DNA from: an uncultured Pseudodesulfovibrio sp.
Lineage (GTDB): Bacteria > Desulfobacterota > Desulfovibrionia > Desulfovibrionales > Desulfovibrionaceae
DNA length: 64,000 nt
Assembly (NCBI RefSeq): GCF_963662885.1
Contig: NZ_OY760055.1
Location: 444,001 to 508,000, forward strand
Direction of reading: 5' to 3'
Part shown: positions 59,301 to 64,000 of the stretch, one piece after another
Layout: each line of letters begins with the position of its first letter
Position numbering within the stretch: position 1 is the first letter of the stretch
Translations under genes and position numbers: made by a program
The notes under the pieces: model-generated
Told to the model about the DNA's origin: nothing
The model's input: the letters and a program-made list of their open reading frames with translations, nothing else
Database searches by the model: none

Positions 59301-59409
59301 CTATTTTTGCGATCGCTGTTTTCTGGCATCCCGCGCCGAGGCCCGCAAATGCCACGCCAAGGGCGGTTACTGAAGACAGCTTAACAAAATCACGACGATT
59401 CAGTTTCAT
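56362..59409 (-). CDS. fdhA: Selenocysteine-containing formate dehydrogenase catalytic subunit
   Basis: 1015 residues when the in-frame TGA at 58834–58836 is read as selenocysteine (Sec192). N-terminal twin-arginine signal NRRDFVK; [4Fe-4S] ligands Cys51, Cys54, Cys58 and a later Cys in SLCAKG; the active-site stretch ARI-Sec-HSATVAALGESFGRGAMTN matches the FdnG/FdhA consensus. The molybdo/tungstopterin domains follow to the C-terminus (WNGKKWEGDVP, PHYW-type region replaced by MPWHYGWVMPVDG). It oxidises formate in the periplasm. The operon is small gene–fdhA–fdhB–cytochrome. Reading frames before and after the TGA are otherwise uninterrupted and collinear with the family. Confidence 0.95.
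58834..58836 (-). other. Selenocysteine UGA codon of fdhA
   Basis: TGA (read TCA on the plus strand) followed by CACAGC, i.e. Sec-His-Ser, as in other formate dehydrogenases. A SECIS hairpin is expected in the next ~40 bases (about 58795–58833), but I could not fold it convincingly by eye. Confidence 0.92.
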
Positions 59410-59430
59410 CCAGTAGTCCTTGAGTTGTAA

Positions 59431-59658
59431 TTATCGTCCACGAATCTCACGGCCGAGCACTGTGAGAAGCCTAAAGCCAGAAAGCGCCACGGGAGGCTCA
59501 TGAAGAACGGTATCCATGCAAAAAGAGGCCGGTTCCCAGGCAACAACCCGGGCATGCAGCGTCTTTGCATACTCTTCATACGCTTCAAGAGACACTCCAA
59601 GTCCCCCAAAGGGGACATCGGTGGCGCTCTGCGCTGTTACAGGTTTTTCGTTAATCAT
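59431..59658 (-). CDS. Small conserved-looking protein upstream of fdhA
   Basis: 75 residues without signal peptide or membrane helix; the sequence PFGGLGVSLEAYEEYAKTLHARVVAWEPASF and the C-terminus SGFRLLTVLGREIRGR look like a genuine folded protein. ATG 59658 has AAGG nine bases upstream; the stop is 21 bases before the fdhA start, so it is the first gene of the fdh operon. I do not recognise a family. A role in formate dehydrogenase maturation or regulation is a guess from position. Confidence 0.6.
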   Translation of the reverse strand: MINEKPVTAQSATDVPFGGLGVSLEAYEEYAKTLHARVVAWEPASFCMDTVLHEPPVALSGFRLLTVLGREIRGR

Positions 59659-60438
59659 AACGGTACGCCTTGTTAGTTTGCGTTAAGACCTTATCCAACA
59701 AAAAAGAGGACCTTAGGGAGTATCAAGTGGGATAGCAAAAAAAAATTCTTTACCATGATTGTGCACAATGCTATATTATGTCTTTTTTGACATGATGAAA
59801 GATTCCTTCCGAGAATGGCGGTTTTCGAGCGTCTCGACGCAGTATGAAATCTGAGGGGGATGGGCTGGGAACTCGGCTTGAATATGCGGGAGAGACCTTC
59901 CCGGCTGCGCTCGCTTTGTGCTCGTGGCAATCTCATTAAAAAACGAAAAGATCAGCGTGGTTCATGCCATTGTGGGGCCCGGTTAGCGGATGGCCGAACC
60001 TAAGGGAGTATGTGGACGAGTGTTTTCGCTTGATTTCGTGAATTTATTGTGTGCAAGAAGAAAATCCTCAGTCCGTGGGACGCTGAGAATCCGTCCAGGG
60101 AGCGCAGGCTAACCCTTGGCCCTCAATAATGATTAGTGCCACACCGCTGGTTGGTTGCGGTTCCAACAAACGGGCAGTCCGTTTTCAGTTCTGGTTCCCG
60201 TTTTAACAAACACGTATTTGGCCTGTTTTTCCCAATATTGACACCATGCAGAAACCTCATGGCATTTGCGGTTCTAGTGTGCGGGAAAAGACAGTCTTTT
60301 GCTGGTTTCAAGCAAGCATTAACGGCGAACAGACAGAACGTAGCGGAAGCCAGACAGATTTCGCGCAGGCCGGTCGTGTTTTTGCCGGTTTCGAGCTGAA
60401 TGCGTACCTTTTTTCATTTGGTCAAAAGTGAGTAGGAT
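59659..60438. other. Long intergenic region between fdh operon and glycosyltransferases
   Basis: 780 bases without a convincing gene. The part next to the fdh operon (59690–59800) is AT-rich with A and T tracts and must contain the fdh promoter; no sigma-54 site with correct spacing was found there. A short CTCAG/CTGAG hairpin lies near 60080. Base composition drops towards the glycosyltransferases, so a boundary between core and transferred DNA may lie here. Confidence 0.5.
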
Positions 60439-61353
60439 ATGCTCCATATTCCTGTGCAGATACTTGCAAACAACCACGAGTTTAATCGTTATATTCTGGA
60501 TTGTGTACAATCCCTGAAGAGTCAGCTTGGTGTCGGAACAAAGTATTGTTTGACCATCAATGTGGTGACATACGAGCCGGTATCAAAACAACTCAGCGAG
60601 AGGCTTTGCCAACTTGCTGAAGAGCATGTTGCCGTGAATCATATCCGGATCGAGCGTTCCTGCGGATATGGGGAAAAACAAAATCTGATTTGGACTGAGT
60701 ACACGAAGAGGCTGCAGACTCCGTTCGACGCATTCCTTACGATTAATCCGGACATCATCCTCATGCCTGACGTGATCGACAAGCTTTATGAAACCTTTGC
60801 CTCAGGCGACGACGTCAATATAGTCGAGGCACGCCAGTTTCCGATTGAAAACCCTCCACGTGTTTTTGATACTGAAACGCTGGAGGTCAACTGGTGCAGC
60901 GGGGCATGCATTTTAATCTCGGCCTCCTTCTTCGAACGTTGCGGCGGGTTTGACGAAGCAATCTTTCTCTACTGCGAGGATGTCGACCTGAGCTGGCGGG
61001 CGTGGCTGGATGGAGGACGGTGTCTGTATAGATATGACGCTGTCGTTGCTCACATGACGCAAGGGTTGTTCGAGAAGCGGTATAACCCCAACTCGGTTGC
61101 GGCACATGAGGAAAACATGGCGCTGAGCTATTTGATACTGGCATGGAAGTACTTCTCAACCGATGAACAGGATTTTGCTGAAAAAATGGATTTCTTCCGG
61201 GATAATCAATGGCTGACCGAACGGACGAAAGAGAACGCCATTGAAAGGCTCGAAGCATTGAAGCCCCGGCTTACACGCTATGCAGAAACGCATCCCCGGA
61301 TAGAGATACGTAATTTCGGCGTGTATTCCGGAATGCGCTCTGATCTGATTTGA
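60439..61353 (+). CDS. Family 2 glycosyltransferase (rhamnosyltransferase-like)
   Basis: 304 residues, GT-A fold. LTINPDIILMPDV near residue 110 is the nucleotide-sugar/metal (DxD-like) region, and WCSGACILISASFFERCGGFDE followed by YCEDVDLSWRAWLDGG is the acceptor/catalytic block typical of WbbL-type rhamnosyltransferases. There is no membrane segment. It probably adds a sugar to O-antigen, capsule or flagellin glycan. Coding DNA is less GC-rich than the fdh operon, a sign of transfer as often seen for surface-glycan genes. The start is ATG 60439, with AGTAGGAT upstream. Confidence 0.87.
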   Translation: MLHIPVQILANNHEFNRYILDCVQSLKSQLGVGTKYCLTINVVTYEPVSKQLSERLCQLAEEHVAVNHIRIERSCGYGEKQNLIWTEYTKRLQTPFDAFLTINPDIILMPDVIDKLYETFASGDDVNIVEARQFPIENPPRVFDTETLEVNWCSGACILISASFFERCGGFDEAIFLYCEDVDLSWRAWLDGGRCLYRYDAVVAHMTQGLFEKRYNPNSVAAHEENMALSYLILAWKYFSTDEQDFAEKMDFFRDNQWLTERTKENAIERLEALKPRLTRYAETHPRIEIRNFGVYSGMRSDLI

Positions 61354-61489
61354 TGGTATACGGAGGCCCTCTCCCAGTCAGAGAGGTCCCTTCAAGGCTC
61401 ACTGGGCAGGTGGCGTTTTCATGGCATGGCCATTCAGTATCAGCTGATTCCGGAGTGGTAATTTTATCTGGTTGTGGTGAGGTTTATTT

Positions 61490-62662
61490 GTGAAGCTGGC
61501 TCTGGATGGATATGTATTGAGATTCCCGCGGACGGGAATAGTCAATTATGGTTTTGCTATCGCCCAGTGGTATCTGGAGCGGTTGGGACGTGAAAATTTC
61601 CGTATTCTTGTTGGAGACCGCAACGTCACTGCCGATGAGATCCGCACGTTTCTTGATGCCGGTGATGTGGTGCCAATATTTGAGGATCACCGAAGCACCT
61701 TGCTTGAGAGAATTCGGCAAAAATTTTCAGGTAACGCATTCCTGAAATATATGCCTGGCCTTGGCTCGGCTGTGAATGACGCAACCCGGGGATGTGACGT
61801 CTATCACTGTACGGATTGGTTCTTTGAACCCTCCCGTCACGCCAAGATCAACGCGATCACCATGTTCGACCTGACCACGACCCTGTTCCCGCAATACCAT
61901 GAAGAACTCAACATCACGAAGGAACGCATGAAGTTGAGGCGGGCTGCTGATTACGATTTCGTGTTCTGCATCTCCTCCGCGACTCGTGACGACCTGCTTC
62001 GTCATTCAGCGGTCAAACCCGAACGTGCCATCGTCAACTATATTGATACGGATCCGATTTTCAACCAATTCCCCTATGTCTCTCGTGATGATCTCCTCAA
62101 GAAGTTCAAGGTCCCGGATGGGCATCGCTACATTTTAAGCGTGTCCACGATTGAACCTCGTAAGAATTTTATCGGTGTTCTTGAAGCGTTCAAAAGATTT
62201 CTCGAGATCAACCCTGATGCTCCCTACGTGTTGCTCTGCGTTGGAATGTGGGGGTGGTGTAACGACGACTTGAATGAATACTTGCGGCAATACGAATTTG
62301 CTGATCGCCTGATCTTTACGGGCTTTGTCGATTTGGAGGACCTGCCGTCGCTGTATCACCATGCGGATTGTTTCATGTATCTCTCGTTTTATGAAGGGTT
62401 TGGATTGCCCATCCTCGAAGCAATGAAATCGCATTGTCCGGTCATCTGTTCCAATACGTCTTCCATGCCTGAGGTTGTTGGAGATGCCGGTATCCAAGTT
62501 ACACCAGACGATGCACAAGAGACGGCGGAGGCAATAGCTTCCATTGTCTCCTCCCCAGCCAAGGCGGAGGAGATGCGTTCAGCTGGTTTCGCCCGCAGTG
62601 CGAAGTTTTCTTGGAACAATCATGTCGATGTATTAATGCAGACATATGAAAATGCCTTGTGA
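61490..62662 (+). CDS. Family 4 glycosyltransferase
   Basis: 390 residues, GT-B fold. The N-terminal domain begins MKLALDGYVLRFPRTGIVNY; the C-terminal donor-binding domain has YILSVSTIEPRKNF near residue 220 and the EX7E-type block FYEGFGLPILEAM near 300, ending SSMPEVVGDAGI. It transfers a sugar from an NDP donor with retention. GTG 61490 is used, with GGTGAGG seven bases upstream. It follows the GT2 gene after a 136-base gap and is 22 bases before the next glycosyltransferase. Confidence 0.9.
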   Translation: MKLALDGYVLRFPRTGIVNYGFAIAQWYLERLGRENFRILVGDRNVTADEIRTFLDAGDVVPIFEDHRSTLLERIRQKFSGNAFLKYMPGLGSAVNDATRGCDVYHCTDWFFEPSRHAKINAITMFDLTTTLFPQYHEELNITKERMKLRRAADYDFVFCISSATRDDLLRHSAVKPERAIVNYIDTDPIFNQFPYVSRDDLLKKFKVPDGHRYILSVSTIEPRKNFIGVLEAFKRFLEINPDAPYVLLCVGMWGWCNDDLNEYLRQYEFADRLIFTGFVDLEDLPSLYHHADCFMYLSFYEGFGLPILEAMKSHCPVICSNTSSMPEVVGDAGIQVTPDDAQETAEAIASIVSSPAKAEEMRSAGFARSAKFSWNNHVDVLMQTYENAL

Positions 62663-62684
62663 TGAGAGTGGGAGAACATTCGGC

Positions 62685-63980
62685 ATGTCGTTGAAAATTG
62701 GATTTCTGACCGAGCGGCTCTTGCTGGGGTTTGGCGTTGATCTTGTTGCGCACCAGCAGGGGCGTTATCTGATCGAACGCGGGCATGAGGTCGAAGTGTT
62801 CTGCTTGACCGCCGATGCAACCGTTGATCGCCCGTATAAAGTCACAAACCTGACGAATTGCGATGGTTTTGTCCTGACAGGGTCAATCTCGTCCAATCTT
62901 CTGATTCTTGCGGAATTTATCAACCGTCAGGATATCGATATCTGGGTCGTCCATACCTCGCCTTTTTACGAGGTCATTCCACTCCTGAAGCGACCCGTGA
63001 TAGCCATTGAATACGGTACGCCGCCTTCCTCGTTTTTTGCTCCGGAAATAGGGCGCAACCTCGATTTTGCGGTTTCGTATAGGTTCAAGCATATTTTCCC
63101 TCGTTTCCGTGACCAGGACAAAATCCTTTCCATCTCCGGGAGCATTCAGAATTGGTTGCCGCCTTCGGTGCATCGATTCGCGGAAGTGCTGTACCTCGGC
63201 AGCAACCATTATCCTGAAGCGGAAGGCAGTGACGCACAACGTTTTCGTCGGGCCCTGGGTATTGCCGATGATGCCGTTGCGATGCTCTGGGTTGGGCGTA
63301 TTCAGGTCACCGAAGATCAACAGCCCTACAAGGGGTTTGCCGATTTCATCCAACTTGCGGAGCGTCTTCGTGCTGCCGAGCCGGAACTTGAGATCGTGGT
63401 TGTCGGGAGAGGGGATAAGGAGGCGGAAGCGTACCTTGAGGAGCGCGGTCTCATTCCCTGTTTGAATCTTCCTGAGGCCGACATGGGGAGCGCCTACAAA
63501 GCGTGTGACGTGCTCGTTAACACCTCGCAATGGGAAGGATTCAACCTCCCTTTGATCGAATCACAATTTCAAGGTACGCCGGTAGTTGCCTATCGGCATG
63601 GGCCGCATCCCGAAGTTGTGCAGGATGGTTCGACGGGCTTTCTCGTTTCCTCCAGTGAAGAGATGGAGAATGCCGCCCTGTCCCTTGTGCGAGACTCCGG
63701 TTTGCGGGAAAAACTTGGTCAGCGGGCGCGTGTCTTCGCACGGGAGTTCTCCTGGCAGAAAAACGGCCAGGAGTTGGAGCGGATCATTATGAAATCCGTG
63801 TCCACTGCCGCATCTGACGGCAGGAAGGATTCTCCGGCGATCGCTGTTTCGGGATGGCGGCGGTATGCGTTTCTCGTCATGGACACCTATATCCGTTATG
63901 GCTTGATGGATGTGGCAAGACGAACTGTAAAATCCTTTTGCGGACGATTGGCGGTCATGCTGCAAAGAAGGGCTGTATGA
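62685..63980 (+). CDS. Family 4 glycosyltransferase
   Basis: 431 residues, GT-B fold. N-terminal acceptor domain from KIGFLTERLLLGFGVDLVAHQQ; donor domain with AMLWVGRIQVTEDQQPYKG and the EX7E block WEGFNLPLIESQF, then HPEVVQDGSTGFLV. The C-terminal ~60 residues, with RYAFLVMDTYIRYG, are basic and could lie on the membrane surface. ATG 62685 has GGGAG upstream; an earlier ATG at 62646 overlaps the previous gene. It is likely in the same glycan pathway as the two preceding genes. Confidence 0.9.
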   Translation: MSLKIGFLTERLLLGFGVDLVAHQQGRYLIERGHEVEVFCLTADATVDRPYKVTNLTNCDGFVLTGSISSNLLILAEFINRQDIDIWVVHTSPFYEVIPLLKRPVIAIEYGTPPSSFFAPEIGRNLDFAVSYRFKHIFPRFRDQDKILSISGSIQNWLPPSVHRFAEVLYLGSNHYPEAEGSDAQRFRRALGIADDAVAMLWVGRIQVTEDQQPYKGFADFIQLAERLRAAEPELEIVVVGRGDKEAEAYLEERGLIPCLNLPEADMGSAYKACDVLVNTSQWEGFNLPLIESQFQGTPVVAYRHGPHPEVVQDGSTGFLVSSSEEMENAALSLVRDSGLREKLGQRARVFAREFSWQKNGQELERIIMKSVSTAASDGRKDSPAIAVSGWRRYAFLVMDTYIRYGLMDVARRTVKSFCGRLAVMLQRRAV

Positions 63981-64000
63981 TTTTTGAAGATTACGTTCTT
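63977..64000 (+). CDS. Start of a further gene (3' partial)
   Basis: ATG at 63977 overlaps the previous stop as ATGA and opens with MIFEDYVL before the window ends. Translational coupling suggests a further member of the glycan operon. Nothing about its function can be said from eight codons. Confidence 0.5.

Noticed and set aside
59691..59936. 81-codon minus-strand frame upstream of the small fdh gene
   Set aside because: Composition of AT-rich intergenic DNA, no ribosome binding site and no recognisable pattern.
1..64000. CRISPR arrays, insertion sequences, integrases or rRNA genes
   Set aside because: No regularly spaced repeats, transposase or recombinase frames or rRNA-like stretches were seen.

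Overview
The window reads as chromosomal DNA of a GC-rich, anaerobic, sulfate-reducing deltaproteobacterium of the Desulfovibrio/Pseudodesulfovibrio type. The evidence is an adh–hdrCBA–flxDCBA cluster in the order known from Desulfovibrio, a selenocysteine formate dehydrogenase with its own multihaem cytochrome c, two orphan tungsto/molybdopterin enzymes, several sigma-54 activators, and TRAP and TTT organic-acid transporters. There is no rRNA, no recognisable tRNA, no CRISPR array and no insertion sequence.

Layout. 1–4.9 kb: end of an acetoin/lipoate-type cluster (AcoX-like protein, DUF6506, thioesterase, AhpD-like protein, lipoate ligase), an MBL-fold hydrolase and a TetR regulator. 5.2–7.3 kb: a molybdopterin oxidoreductase divergent from tetR, with two dyads between them. 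7.6–15.1 kb: signalling block with a multi-PAS histidine kinase, a convergent XRE-pseudokinase-receiver protein and a chemoreceptor. 15.2–24.8 kb: a sigma-54 activator facing a seven-gene operon (SuyA/SuyB-like lyase, TctCBA transporter, LarA-like racemase, MFS carrier) that looks like a sulfolactate (or related hydroxy-acid) uptake and cleavage system. A sigma-54 promoter and tandem upstream repeats precede suyA. 24.8–28.5 kb: FMN hydroxy-acid oxidase, MoeA-like protein, a strongly structured leader RNA in front of a 64-residue protein, and a TrfA-like initiator homologue.

28.6–40.8 kb: energy block flxABCD–hdrABC with adh1, then a sigma-54 two-component system co-transcribed with a second alcohol dehydrogenase. 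Sigma-54 promoters can be read in front of both adh genes, and a TGACCC-type palindrome lies upstream of adh1. NADH made by alcohol oxidation would feed FlxABCD-HdrABC, which reduces ferredoxin and a disulfide acceptor. 41–45.2 kb: an FkbM methyltransferase in AT-richer DNA, a second molybdopterin enzyme and an orphan Nif11-type small protein.

45.4–54.7 kb: a pyrimidine block. pyrD/pyrK is followed upstream by an apparent operon dctP-dctQ-dctM–amidohydrolase–pyrC–pyrE–small protein, divergent from an XRE regulator with two tandem operator copies. This suggests import of a carbamoyl or pyrimidine precursor that is fed straight into UMP synthesis. 55.2–59.7 kb: the periplasmic formate dehydrogenase (fdhA with in-frame UGA, fdhB, cytochrome c3-type subunit) with a small gene in front. 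60.4–64 kb: three glycosyltransferases in lower-GC DNA and the start of a further gene.

All functions come from reading translated sequence and motifs by eye. No database search or folding program was run.
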